From Erodium maritimum (taxonomy: Eukaryota > Streptophyta > Magnoliopsida > Geraniales > Geraniaceae): a stretch of DNA of 64,000 nucleotides. Every line of letters begins with the position of its first letter. Position 1 is the first letter of the stretch. The DNA is taken from NCBI GenBank assembly GCA_963921825.1, contig OY997594.1, forward strand, positions 64,961,675 to 65,025,674, in the 5' to 3' direction. Positions 25,552-36,803 of this stretch are shown here, in pieces. A program made the position numbers and the translations under genes. The notes beneath the pieces were generated by a model, which saw only the letters and a list, made by a program, of their open reading frames with translations, made no database searches and was not told the DNA's origin.

Positions 25552-27055
25552 TGTTGGAGTAATATTTCGATGTGTGCTCTGATCTATGCCCACCATGCGA
25601 ATAGAACCATAGATCGAGATAGATCACACTCGATGGGTCCCTAGTCAACAAAGCTTCACTAGAAGCGACTAGTATGAAAGATGGCTCTTTATGGCTTACG
25701 TTCTGTTAGTCATTGGAATGAGATTCCGGAGTCTGATCATAGATATCATGTGGGACATGATATTGGACGACCCGCCCTGAATATGTGCCATAGATTAAGT
25801 CATGAACATATTCAGTGTCGTAGCTTGTCATGTATCCTTAGACCAAGGAGTCTTTGTGATTGCTATGTAGTCAACAACTGAGTTTGACCTGAGCCTAACG
25901 TTGTCCGTAACAGGGCTTCCATAGGGGCCAGGATTGGCTTGGGGACGGACTACATGAGTGACACGAAAGGCGGCTAAGGGATTTATCCCTCATACTGAGG
26001 TATGGGAAAGATATTGGTTCTCGGCCGCTTGATCGAGAGTGACTGAAAGAATAGCATGACCATGCACATGATACTGGGTATCATATCTTCGGTCATCTCA
26101 CATATCAAGGAACAGTGATTGAGAATAATAAGGATGACGGCTCTATGCCTTATCTCAATCAGGATATCGGAGATAAAAGGATAATGACAGGGATGACGAA
26201 AAGGTTAGAATCGACAGGGTCGATTCGTTATGCAGTGTCAGGCAATACTAAAGTCTCGTTAGTTGCCACTTAAATAGGATCAAGTAAAATGGGATTTTAC
26301 GTTGATCTATTGACATGCATAAACCTAAGGGTCACACCGGTGGATGAAACTCATTGACACATTTATAGAGAATGGCCAAAAGGGAGTTGTCTCGGGACAT
26401 GACCAAAACTGGGTTTTGGGTCATGTGCCCGTAAGTGAATAGGACTTCACGGATCGAGACAAGGCTTGGAGTCTTGGGATTGATCGCGTCGGATAATGTT
26501 GGACATTTCCGGTATGGAAGGCATAGAGGCGATGAGCGAATCACGGGACCTCGTTGGAAATGGCCACGGGCCATGTTCCAAGAGGCCCATGAAAGGCCCA
26601 TGCAACCAAGGCCCATGGAACTAATTAATCAAGTCTTGATTAATTAGTACTAAGTAAGCAAGACAAGGATTAAGGTGTTGGTGATTCACCACCTAACCCA
26701 ATCTTGTCTTGCCATACTTTGTCCTATTTACACCTTACTTGACATCATATTTGTCCCATGCCTTTAGTTGGACAAGTATGAGTTTTGTTATGTTTAAGTC
26801 ATCTTTTTTCAACATAACAAACACAAGACAAGAATAGGAAACACATTTTCTCTCCCTCTTCCATGGCCATTTCGGGTTTGGCTAGTTTCCACCTCCATTT
26901 TTGTGTTCTTGAGTCCTCAAAGAGAAGAACTACGTGGCTTTGATTCCCATGTGGATACGTAGGCGTCTTGGAGACTCAAGCCAATCATCCGTTAACCGGT
27001 GTTCTTGTTTTGGTAAGAAATAGTGCTAAAATTTTCTCTTGTGAATCCATTCTTT
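25552..27055. mobile_element. Solo-LTR-like block inside the PIF-like relic
   Basis: A non-coding block of about 1.5 kb starting TGTTGGAGTAATA interrupts the PIF-like coding sequence. It has the look of a long plant LTR: no long frames, phrases such as CATAAACCTAAGGGTCACAC, and an AT/TA-rich promoter-like region near 26.6-26.8 kb. No primer-binding site follows, which fits a solo LTR. The right end is uncertain and no target duplication was confirmed. Family not determined; it looks like a fossil of moderate age. Confidence 0.4.
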
Positions 27056-27079
27056 GTTAGTTGTTTCATGGTTTAATCG

Positions 27080-27608
27080 TCTCTTGGTTTTCATTGATTT
27101 TCCGCTGCGAGTTGGTTCATCTCCAACCATACCTCGAGACCCAACATACAGCTCAACCCCACCCACTTGTCCTCCCACCGATGATGAAAATACTACACCT
27201 CTCGATGGTGAGTCCCAACCGGATTGGGTATCCATCGATCCGAACGAGGGAGCTAGTAACCAAAGTATCACTCCACGTGAAGAGGGACCATTGGGCAAGA
27301 AGTCCACGAAGAGGAAAGGGAAGGGTGTCCAAGAACAAGCCGAAGCAGTAGCGATCATGGATCGAGTAAGGATAGAGGCGGTTCGAGCACTGTCAGAAGT
27401 GGACCGAACAAAGTCTGAGAAGATGGACAAAATAATCATGATGACCACAAAATGGCATAAACTCTTTAATCAATACAACGAAATGCATCTCCGGAACGTT
27501 TCACATTTCACCGAACATGAGATGGAACGACACACAACAATGTTGTGTGAGTTGTGGGATTCATGTGCTGAAGTCAAGACTCGTATTCATATGGTCAAGG
27601 ACAATTGA
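27080..27608 (+). pseudogene. PIF ORF1-like relic, downstream part
   Basis: An open plus-strand frame, ending at 27608, encodes a Pro/Thr/Asp-rich linker, a basic GKKSTKRKGKGVQEQ patch, and a Glu/Lys-rich helical tail (MDRVRIEAVRALSEVDRTK, then KMDKIIMMTTKWHKLFNQY) that looks like a coiled coil. This is the C-terminal layout of PIF-associated Myb-like proteins. With the pieces before 25.55 kb it would complete one gene. The tail itself is unbroken for about 150 codons, which is more than expected for old debris. Confidence 0.5.
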
Positions 27609-27619
27609 TGTATGATTTG

Positions 27620-28867
27620 GATTGTATACTTCGATTTATATAGTTTTTTGGGTTGTATTATTTCAAAGATCCATAAAAGTTTAAGTTTATTTTCATTTTG
27701 TTCTTTTATTTTAATTATTAATTAATTTTATTAAATTAATTTCAATTTTTTTTAATATTTACTGTTTTAAATCCGAATTTAAGTAATTCAGTAAAACTTT
27801 AATTCGACATCCACTCAAAACCATAAACTCCACGTGTGGGACACAATTTATTTAAGGCGTTTTGATTCACTATTATACACAGTTAACACTATATACCCCG
27901 AACCTCAACGGTGTACATGATCTGAGTTTGTATTATCGTTACACTCTATGTCGAAATTATGATTTATCTTTACAAACAATTTAAAAATGAAAAATCTAAA
28001 GTTTTATGTCCTTGATTTTTTTCCTTTTTGTACTGTACTGGACCCGATTTTAACTTAAATTGATAAGGTAAAAACGTCATTCTAAAACAAAATATAAGAA
28101 GTACAATCATGATAAATTTTGTCACTATCTGAAAAAAGTTGTAAGTTCCAAACTCTTTTTTTTTTTTTACCTCAATGCATTTTTGTTGTAATTATTCCCA
28201 TGCATCAATGCAGCTCAGATGTAGCCGTTGGAGCGCCTAAGTTGTGGCGGTGGGTCGTAGCAGAGCATCAAATTCAAAACGGTAAATCAGAACAAATAAA
28301 AACGATTTGCTCGTCAATTAACCGAGCGTTTGAACTTTTGTCTAGTGACTGAGATCCGAATCAAGGAGATACATCAGAATCATGACTTCCAAAATAATAT
28401 GGAACAAATATTCCAAAACCATCTTTTGGGCCAGCTTGAGCTCGCCCAATACGGCAACATAAGATTGGGCCCGACAATCCAGCCCAATGTTGAGAGTCGT
28501 GCTAGATTTATTCACTTCCGTAGCGTAGGGGCTACGTCGTAACTGGTCGTTGGAAAGGGGCAATACTGTCTTTTTCACTTTCTTATCCAATATTGGTTCA
28601 TGACAACTTTAAGAAACTATGCACTCATGGAAGCAATTGAGTGAGCTACAAAGATCAAAGAAAGATCCATTTCAAGTAAAATCTGCACATTATGATGATC
28701 ATCTCATTGTTTCAGCACAAGAATTATGACAGTAACAGAGAAAAAGAATGCTCTCAAACTAATCAGAACTTTGATCTCAAATGCCCTAAACATATATTTC
28801 TTACAACAGCTAAAACTCGATGAACCAAAACTTTGTTTGAATACAAGTATGGGTTTAGTTGGAGTGC
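27620..28867. other. Intergenic; 3' flank of PPR gene
   Basis: AT-rich at first (27.65-27.85 kb, possible tail of the PIF-like element), then unremarkable DNA that should include the 3' UTR of the minus-strand PPR gene. No other gene recognised. Confidence 0.4.
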
Positions 28868-31591
28868 TCACCAGAAATCTTTGCAAGAGCATTTACCATT
28901 TTCAAAGCAATGAAACCCAGAAGCATCCCTCAACACTATCTTTCTCCCAGTGACCATTGAAACAACTTTCAAGAAGCTATGGCAGTCTCCACATAACTGT
29001 ATATTCTTCACAATCTGAACTATTTTCCCAGGTTTGGCCACCAGAAGCCCATAGGACGCAGCTAGTTTTGCACTGTGATAGAACAAAAATTCCTTCTTCT
29101 GGTGCTCCTCAACATCGTGTAGCACAAAACTCGTGTCTGGCACATACCCGGCTTTAAGACATTTTGGGATGAGTCTCTCTAACTCGATATATATGTCTTC
29201 GGTTAAGGAATGTGACTTATCTCTTGCATAGAATGACTGGATTGTGTTTTGGAGAATGACCCAACTCCGGCCTGGCTGTTTGTGAAAGCCCCTTTCTCTC
29301 ATATCCTCTCTGATCATTTCAGAGGAAAGAAAACTCCCAGATATCGAATAAAGATTTGCTGCAAGTATATATGTAGATGGATCTTGATGTTTCATAGTGA
29401 GTATGCGCTTTGCAACTTTTTTCCCAAGTGTTATGTTCAGATGGATCCTACAGCTATCAAGCAGAGATCTCCAGATTGAAGGTGTGGGTTCAAAAGGCAT
29501 TGTATTGACCATTTCCTCTGCTTCTTCAAGATAACCCCAATGTCCCAAAACACTTATCAATGCGGCATAGTGATCTGAATTGGGTTCGATGCCATAGACT
29601 GTTTCCATGGAGCGAAAGAGTCTCCTACAATCATCAACTAGGTTCAAGCTCGTGTGTCTGTGAGCTGAAATGAGCAAAGCTAAAGTGAGTGCATCTGGTT
29701 CTATGTATGCATTTCCTATCTTGGATTTGATGGCCAAGGCCTCATCGCCTTTCCTGTGAAGGATATATCCTGATATCAAACAATTCCATGAAACTGCATG
29801 GTGTATTGGCATAACATTGAAAGCTTTAACCGCATCATCCATGTTAAAACACTTAGTGTACATACTAATCAAGGAGTTCCCAACTCTTAAATCAGAAACA
29901 AACCCGTGTTTTAGAGCATAACAGTGAATTTGCTTCCCCATCTCATGAAACCCTAACTTTCCACATACACCGAGCATTGTGGTTGCTGCAACACAATCGA
30001 TAGCCATTGTTCCTTCTGACTGAAACCGGTGGAAAAGATGAAGTGCTTCTTCAAGCTGCCCATGTAGTGCATGTCCAGAGATCATTGACGTACAATCTAT
30101 AGACTTGTCCTGGTCAGATGGCCCAAGACCAGACATCTTTTCTGCATCTGCCAATCTTCCACATCTTGAGCACATATCGAGCAATGCTGATTCGATACGA
30201 TAATTCGACCCATAACCAAACTTCAAAATGAATGCTTGAACCTGCTTGCTGATCCTACTGTCCCCGAGCAACCCACAAGCACCAAGAACACTAGTCAGAG
30301 TGACTTCTGATAACTCCACGCCCTTCTCCACCATCCTAATGAACAGAGCTAGTGCTCTTTGGCCTTCACCATTATGGAAATATCCAGCCAACAGGACATT
30401 GTAAGAAATAACATTCTTATTGGGCATCCTATCGAATATCTTCACAGCCAAATCCACTGACCCAAACTCCATGTAGGCTCTCACCATTTCGGTTGAAGTA
30501 ATTACATCCCTAGATGGCATTCTCTCAAAAAGAGTCACTGTATCTTTCAGAGTTCCACACTTAATGTAAAACCCAAGAAGGGTATTGTTCACATCCAAAT
30601 GATCTCTCAAACCATGCTTGATTGCATAGGCATGGAGTTCCCGACCTTGTGTTGGAGCAACACTGGCGGTGCAAGCACTCAATAGAGTTGAAATGGTAAA
30701 GTGATCAGCTTTATACCCATTGAGTCGTTGCATATAACGAAACAACTCAAATGCTCTCTCATACATTGAGCCTTGCACCAAACTAGAAAACACAGTGTTC
30801 CATGAGACAATGTCTCTCTCAAGCATTTCATCAAACAGCTGAAGTGCATAATCAGAACATCCACATTTGCTATACATTCCCATAAGCGCATTCGAAACGG
30901 GAACAGAACCCAATTTGCCCATCTTAAGAGCAAAAGCATGAACTTGTAAGCCCAGTTGTAACATTATAATTCGATTACAGGCAGTTAAAATAGCAACGAG
31001 ACTGTACCCATCAGGCTCAATACCTGACCTCCTCATCCTGAAGAACAGCCTCACAGCCTTCATTTCCCGGCCCGAATCGGCGAAACCTGAAATGATCCTG
31101 TTATAGGACGAGTCGTCGGGGCTAGAGAGGCCGGAGAAGACGCGGTAAGCTTCGCGCACGAAACCCAGCTTGAGATAAGCCGCGATGAGGACATTGGACA
31201 GAGTGGTGTCTTCTTTGGCCTTGGCGATTAAAGCGTGCACCGCCTTGGCGAGCTCGACGTCACCGAATTGGATGGAAATCCGAAGCAATTTGACACGGAA
31301 CTTGTGGGCATTGAGGTGTGGTGAAGCTGAACGCTCCCGGGGTTTTGCGAATTGGGTTTCGGCGAGAGGCGGCGGAGAAGATACGACGAGTTGGGCGGCG
31401 GAAGCGGAGCAGATGAGGCGGCGGGAATTGGATTTGGGGAGATAGAGAAGGGTTTTGGAGGAGGAGAGAGAAGGAAGAGGTGGGGTTTTGGCGGCGTAGG
31501 GGGAGAGGAAGAGAAGGGTGGGCGGCGGGTGTAGAGAGCGAGCGGCGGCGGAAGGAGGCGGAGTTGCGGGTGGTTGGATAACGGCAGCCAT
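28868..31591 (-). CDS. EMB175: DYW-class PPR protein, EMB175-like
   Basis: Single exon, 907 codons; the first Met (31591) opens a Pro/Ser-rich stretch of about 70 residues that looks like an organelle (probably plastid) transit peptide. From about residue 110 to 680 there are successive PPR motifs of the P, L and S types (SNALMGMYSKCGCSDYAL and NSLISMYTKCFNMDDAV are typical). Then come E/E+ segments and a C-terminal DYW domain ending CSCKDFW. These proteins bind organelle RNA and many act in C-to-U editing. The zinc-binding CGDC is kept (Cys 867 and 870), but the usual HSE of the deaminase HxE motif reads HSAKLA (residues 839-844), so the catalytic Glu is absent. Arabidopsis EMB175 (At5g03800) is a close match in layout and length (from memory, about 896 residues, embryo-essential). 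The assignment is by resemblance. Confidence 0.93.
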   Translation of the reverse strand: MAAVIQPPATPPPSAAARSLHPPPTLLFLSPYAAKTPPLPSLSSSKTLLYLPKSNSRRLICSASAAQLVVSSPPPLAETQFAKPRERSASPHLNAHKFRVKLLRISIQFGDVELAKAVHALIAKAKEDTTLSNVLIAAYLKLGFVREAYRVFSGLSSPDDSSYNRIISGFADSGREMKAVRLFFRMRRSGIEPDGYSLVAILTACNRIIMLQLGLQVHAFALKMGKLGSVPVSNALMGMYSKCGCSDYALQLFDEMLERDIVSWNTVFSSLVQGSMYERAFELFRYMQRLNGYKADHFTISTLLSACTASVAPTQGRELHAYAIKHGLRDHLDVNNTLLGFYIKCGTLKDTVTLFERMPSRDVITSTEMVRAYMEFGSVDLAVKIFDRMPNKNVISYNVLLAGYFHNGEGQRALALFIRMVEKGVELSEVTLTSVLGACGLLGDSRISKQVQAFILKFGYGSNYRIESALLDMCSRCGRLADAEKMSGLGPSDQDKSIDCTSMISGHALHGQLEEALHLFHRFQSEGTMAIDCVAATTMLGVCGKLGFHEMGKQIHCYALKHGFVSDLRVGNSLISMYTKCFNMDDAVKAFNVMPIHHAVSWNCLISGYILHRKGDEALAIKSKIGNAYIEPDALTLALLISAHRHTSLNLVDDCRRLFRSMETVYGIEPNSDHYAALISVLGHWGYLEEAEEMVNTMPFEPTPSIWRSLLDSCRIHLNITLGKKVAKRILTMKHQDPSTYILAANLYSISGSFLSSEMIREDMRERGFHKQPGRSWVILQNTIQSFYARDKSHSLTEDIYIELERLIPKCLKAGYVPDTSFVLHDVEEHQKKEFLFYHSAKLAASYGLLVAKPGKIVQIVKNIQLCGDCHSFLKVVSMVTGRKIVLRDASGFHCFENGKCSCKDFW

Positions 31592-31671
31592 GGGGTTTAG
31601 GCGCCAAGCACTCTACATTCCCTCTTGTTTACGCCGGAAAATGTCAGGTTACATTGTCAGAAGCTTTATCT

Positions 31672-32412
31672 TTTTCTTTTTGAGTAAATAAAAACTTTCA
31701 TTATTTTTAAAAAGAGCTAATACATGCTTGATGGGCATAATTGGATAAACAACCAATTATGAAACTAATTAACGTCTAGGACGTTCTAACGAGGCGTCAC
31801 TAAGGCTATTTAAGGCATAGAATATAACCTAAATAAAAACTACGAAAGACTGACGAACACTGCTCAAGGTAGGGCCTGTAAACCGTTGGGTCCCCCAAAG
31901 GTGACAGTTTTCTTCTGATGTAAAACCGAACATGTGGTCGTCAGTGATGATGGAAGGACAAACTTTTCTCAGGGATCCCTTCCCGTGAATCAAAGGATTC
32001 CTCTCAGTAATAGTTCCTGACTCCTTGGGAAAAGTCCTGAATCGTCGCTTATTGATCATTAACCTTGAAAAAAAGAATATAATAGAGAAAGTAAACGATG
32101 ACCAATCTATCAAAGACCGAGGAGGAGGCCCCAGCGGAGGACAAGAAGGCGGAGATACCGACGTCGGCTTCAGAGGCGGTAGGTGTTGAGCAAGAGACGA
32201 CGGTCCTGGTGGCTTCCCTTTAGGACCTGCGAAGGGGATCGGGACAGTGGGGGCGATGATCGAGGTTGGGAGGGTGATGACAACGATGTGGGCGGACGAA
32301 TAGGGAATGAGGGCTGAGGGGTAGAGCAACGCCATTACGGTAGAGAAGTACCGGACTTTGATCAGGAGAGACGGCGACGCGGCGCCTGTGCTGTGGGTTC
32401 AAAAACCCTAGC
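31672..32412 (-). mobile_element. Short polyA retroelement, LINE-derived type
   Basis: On the minus strand it starts near GCTAGGGTTTTTGAACCC with a GC-rich leader and ends in A-rich AAAAAGAAAAAGATAAAG next to 31672. The layout equals that of the 16.4-17.2 kb element (a CTAGGGTTTT start, GC-rich leader, polyA end). An open frame (32335-31829) shows no known domain. It lies just upstream of the PPR start codon, within about 80 bp, so it may supply or disturb the PPR promoter. Confidence 0.5.
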
Positions 32413-32672
32413 AGAGAGTATTTTACTAGTTTTAAGAAATACAATTGCATTAACCATAAGTTTTATCTTGTTTATTACTTCGGACTTCTTTTATTTCAAA
32501 AGTTTAAAAACTTAATGTTTAATGATGTAATTTTTTTAGCATATAAGTGTTTTTTTAGAAGGAATGAAAATATTATTAATTAAGACGTTCAGATGATTGC
32601 AAAATTGCTCTCACCATAAAACCAAATATTAAAAAAATATCGAAAAACAACGACTGAAAATTATCCGTTGCT

Positions 32673-34003
32673 TTAGGCATAAGGGCGGTCGGAGGGGGGG
32701 AATTGTGGTAGCATCCGAAGACACCGATACAGCATACGACAACCATTAGAACACTGGTCGAGTAAACCGAGTGATGATAGTGCAGTGGTGGACCGATATC
32801 TCCCCCGGATAGTCAGCGTGCGTCGTCCTCCCTTGACTGATAAATGTAGGGCTCCTAAACGCGGGAGTGCTGACCCCAAACTGGTAGGGGAGAATCCTGT
32901 CGACAGTTGGTGGAACCATTGCCACCGTCTAGCCAGAGAGAGGGTACCCTCGACCCACCTCTCTCTGGGCCTCCATGGACTCATTCTTGGAGGCGGGGGT
33001 GCTTGTGCCCCCCCCCCCCCCCCCCCCCGCCGCCGCTGCATTGCCTAACGCCCCATCTGATGTCGTCGAACCCTCCGACTCCTCAAACATCCCATCCCGC
33101 TCGAGCCTCTTTTTCCAAGAGAGCGACATAGTTTGCTCCCTAGAGAGCCAACCTGTCTGTACCTCATGGTTATAGGTCTCACGAACCCTGTGTACCCCTC
33201 TCTCTTGGCTCTGTTGAGGCGTCTCCGGCCTCGATACTCGCTATGATCCCCTACCAGCACCTCCCAGATAGTGCCAGTTCGTCCCCGGGATAGCTTTCCC
33301 ATGTTTTGCTTTCTCCAAATCCGATCTCGGATCAGTCGGATCCCTGAGCGATGGTCCCCAAGTACCCTCTCCACCGGACATACCGGGAAGAGGTGTCCCG
33401 CACAGCTGCACCCGAAACAATGATCCGGTAGGTGCTTATAAGACACATGAAGTAGAGTACGTACCTGAGCTTCCGGAACCAGAGTTGACTCTGTAGCGGA
33501 ATTCGGATATCCGCCCTGATTCTAATTTTCATGAAATCTCCCCAGCAGAGCCCCGAGCTATCCACATCCACTGCCTGACAGACTCCCAGCGTATTCCCTA
33601 TTCGGAAACCCACTTCCTTGTTCCATGCCCCTACCGGCAGATTAGAGACCCTGGCCCAAACAGAGAAATGGTGAAATATGAGATCCCCTGCCTGCATGTG
33701 GGCTCTCAGATCAGTGAATAACACCAACACATCCCAATATGCCCATGGTTCCCCAAGAAGAGCCTTCGCTCGTTCCTTAGCCGAATGAAAAAAGAAAGCT
33801 ACCAACCCCCCTTCTAGTGGCTTCGCCTCCACTTTCATCGTCCAAAGATCCTCCATTTTTGCCACCAACGACTTCCAGAAAACTTTCCTGGACGACAATA
33901 CCTTTGCCGCCAAAGCAAACTGATATTGGTAGCTTCGACCGGACACCTCCTTGGTTGGCATCACCACCTCGTTGATCTGCATTGAGGACATCCTGGCTCC
34001 CAA
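32673..34003 (-). pseudogene. LINE ORF1 relic (DUF4283 + zinc knuckle), copy 2
   Basis: From Met 34003 the frame encodes a DUF4283-like domain: SYQYQFALAAKVLSSRKVFW, then GGLVAFFFHSAKERAKALLG, EPWAYWDVLVLFTDL and the linker FRIGNTLGVCQAVDVDSSG. MKIRIRADIRIPLQSQLWFR follows, as in zf-CCHC_4 proteins. A frame change near 33.44 kb leads to YKHLPDHCFGCSCAGHLFPVC, the zinc knuckle. After a Gly-rich stretch (with a C-run at 33010-33031 on the plus strand) the distal part matches copy 1 at 5.1-5.3 kb. Less decayed than copy 1; one clear frameshift plus later breaks. Confidence 0.75.
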
Positions 34004-35115
34004 ATCTCCTACTTTCCCTCTGGCTTCTCGAGAGATATGAGGTAAGTCAGAAGTTATGATCCGTACATATACATATATGAAAATAAAATAAAAGGGTGCG
34101 ACAAAAGTCTTAACCCGTGGGTACCATATGTAACTCTACAATTGTAGGCCTGATTAATCCAAAGACAAGCTACGAATGGCTACCCAACTGCAACTTATGA
34201 AGAGCACTTCCTGACTCGACGTGAAAATACTCATAAGAGAAGATATGAGACGTTTGAGGGGGTAACGTTTATTTAGATAGAGCACCAAGAAATGGGGGAT
34301 GTTAAGTGTCAGGTTTGCACCGATTGTGGCAGGGCGAGGCCTATATTTCCATACACACCCTGATGCTCCATCTCTCACTCATTCTCCCTTGTGAGACTAC
34401 CCTGCAGATTCTTGGTGCTGACACTAGGAGGCTCCTAGTTAGGTAGGAATTCTTCGTGGCCTTAGTTTCGCTTGGTCCTCCTATCCACGGTGTGAGGGAT
34501 ATTGGCTCTGCCCTGAGGGGCACGAGCTTCCAACTCTAAGGACGTGCTAGTGTAGTAGGTATGAATTTTTGAGTTGTGGGCTTGATCCTCCGTCCCATTG
34601 GTGTAGAATACCAAGGGTTGGCCGTTCGAGATAGGAACCGGGAGGCCCTCTTCGTTCTTCCCCTGAGGTGGGGCAGCATATGTTATGGGAGATGTTTTAG
34701 GTCGTCCGACTTCGTTCACAAAGATAGAGCCCTGGTTCATATTCGACTTACTCACCACCGAAATTATGCTCATAGCAAGGGTATTGGGTGAAGGTTCTTG
34801 ACTTTCTCACATAAGTAGAATATAGGGCGGTCAGGTAGAGGGCCTTAGGTAAAAGGCCATTTTCATCAGGTCAACGAAGAAAATGGACGCCCGAGTACAT
34901 GTTCCTCTCTGTATGGTATGACCCAGACCATGGATGATCCCACCAACGATAGGGGTTCTGGATGTGGCCAGGGATTTGGGCACATGGGTCCATTTGAGGT
35001 AGTCGGGGGAGGTCGTTGTTCACCCTGACACCGAGTGTAGCCGCTCCAACTATCGAGAGCCTAGATCATGGGGCCTCCGTCATTGGTACTGTAGTGGAGG
35101 TCAGTGCTTGTTGTG
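34004..35115. other. Probable decayed repeat, unassigned
   Basis: Moderate GC, with short frames on both strands and no domain. A minus-strand frame (34773-34462) has no recognisable family. Its position upstream of the LINE ORF1 relic would fit LINE leader or another LINE's ORF1 tail. Confidence 0.35.
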
Positions 35116-35796
35116 TAGGGATGGCAAAGGGTAGGGTATGAGTCGGGTTTTGTGATACCCGTACCCTTCCCGATTTTCATACCTAATACATGTACCCTAC
35201 TTGATTTTCATACCTTATACCCGTACCCTACCCATACCTGATCAAAACCCTACCCGACTCGTTCATTTGACATGTGGATTATAGCAAAAAAAAAATAGGA
35301 ACAAGTAACAATTCCATATAAATTTAAGTAGCCAATAATATGAAACTTTTTCACGTCTCAACATACAACAATCTTTAAAACAAGTAACAATCAAGCAAAA
35401 TTAATTCCTTTTAAGTTTTTTTTCGATGATCAATAATCTCAAATCAAGTATAACTAGTAGTCACGCATGAATAATGAATAAAGTACTACCATTATTTCCA
35501 AGTATTAAACTTCAAGAATTCTCATTGATTGTGGTATTTTCTTAAATAAAAACAAAAAATGTCAAAATATAACAATAATTTTAATTATAAATTAGATTGC
35601 ATGTAATATGTGTATAATATATTAACTTATTTATGTTTAATATATACATATGTTATAAGACCGGGTCGGGTTCGAGGTGGGTAAGGCCAAACCCGACCTC
35701 TACCCGTACCTAGTCAACTGGTAATACCATACCCGATTAAAATAATATTGAGTCAATACCCTACCCGATCGGGTTGGGAACGTCGGGTACCTGCCG
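35116..35796. mobile_element. hAT-like non-autonomous element
   Basis: Starts TAGGGATGGCAAAGGGTA and carries many subterminal copies of GGGTA/TACCC in both orientations at each side (35120-35280 and 35660-35796) around an AT-rich core. That is the usual structure of hAT-derived elements. The right terminus and the 8-bp duplication were not found. Confidence 0.5.
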
Positions 35797-35865
35797 TGTT
35801 CGGATTATTTTTCTTGAAATTGATATGCATTTGCTTGACCAAATCTGGGTTTGCTTTGTTCTTAC

Positions 35866-36100
35866 CAGGGCCGTCTCAAGCTTTAAGCGAGTTAAGCAGC
35901 CGCTTAAGGCCTCAAATAGAAAAATCCTCATAAAATTAAATAATCAGTCGTTTAAGGCTTTAGATCGAAAAACACCCCCCAAAATTAAAGATTTGTTACT
36001 ATTTGATCAAATATAATCAACTAAAATATTAGACTTCTAATTTTGAAATTAAATTTTATCACTAGTTGTGCCAATTTTGATCTCGGATAAATTCTTTTTA
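35866..36100. mobile_element. Possible hAT end (CAGGGCCGTCTC)
   Basis: CAGGGCCGTCTCAAGC matches a common hAT terminal repeat, followed by repeated GTTTAAGGC/GCTTAAGGC. The partner end was not found, so this may be one side of a broken element. Confidence 0.4.
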
Positions 36101-36496
36101 GAAAAAAAAACAACTCTCATCCAAAAGAAAGACAATTTTTCTTGATTGTTAAACGTTCTAACAACTCTATGGATCTATTTTAGCTGTGAAAACCATCGTT
36201 AACGAAACAAAACATTCAAGTTCAATTTATCAGTGATTAGTGAACTAAAAATAGGGATCAAACAAAAGAACGGAACAAACAAAAAGTGTAATATTTATAT
36301 ACACACTATAGTATTTTTTTTGAACCAAGTTATCAACTTCATTACAAAAATGCTTAAACAAAAATAATATGAGAAAGTAAGTTGTCAAGTTAAAGAGAAA
36401 CTCTTCCAAACTTATTGCAATAAAAGAGGTATTACGAAAGTTTCATTTCATGATTAATTAAGATAATAAGTAGAGTTGAGTTTATATATATATATA

Positions 36497-36755
36497 TAAG
36501 ATAACAATCAGGTACAAATTTGTATCTTTCGTCAGAACGTAGAACTATCAATCTGGGCCCTTGGATCGTAGAATTAATGGCCCAGATTTAATGCATATCT
36601 TTTAATATCTTTTTAATTAATGCATATCTTGTAATTGATTTTGTAATCAATCACCACCCCACCCCCTGAATTTCGGTGGCCATCCGATCTGGGTAATCAA
36701 TGACCCAGATTAGTTCTACGTTCTGACCCGAAAGAAGGTTTGTACCTGAAAGTTC

Positions 36756-36757
<2 letters not shown>
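36497..36757. mobile_element. (TA)n-flanked MITE
   Basis: The inverted ends pair CAGGTACAAATTTGTATC..CAGAACGTAGAACTA with TAGTTCTACGTTCTG..TTTGTACCTG, about 55 bp per arm. The internal half carries CCCAGAT/ATCTGGG in both orientations. (TA)n tracts lie on both sides (36486-36497 and 36758-36800). No coding capacity. Confidence 0.7.

Positions 36758-36800
<43 letters not shown>
36758..36800. repeat. (TA)n microsatellite
   Basis: About 43 bp of uninterrupted AT dinucleotide. It separates two inverted-repeat elements and probably served as their insertion target. Confidence 0.9.

Positions 36801-36803
<3 letters not shown>

Noticed and set aside
31185-31607. Frames overlapping the PPR N-terminus (plus and minus)
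   Set aside because: GC-rich shadow frames of the transit-peptide coding region; the PPR frame continues into conserved motifs.
32785-33175. Plus-strand Pro-rich frames
   Set aside because: Created by the C-run and antisense to the LINE ORF1 relic.
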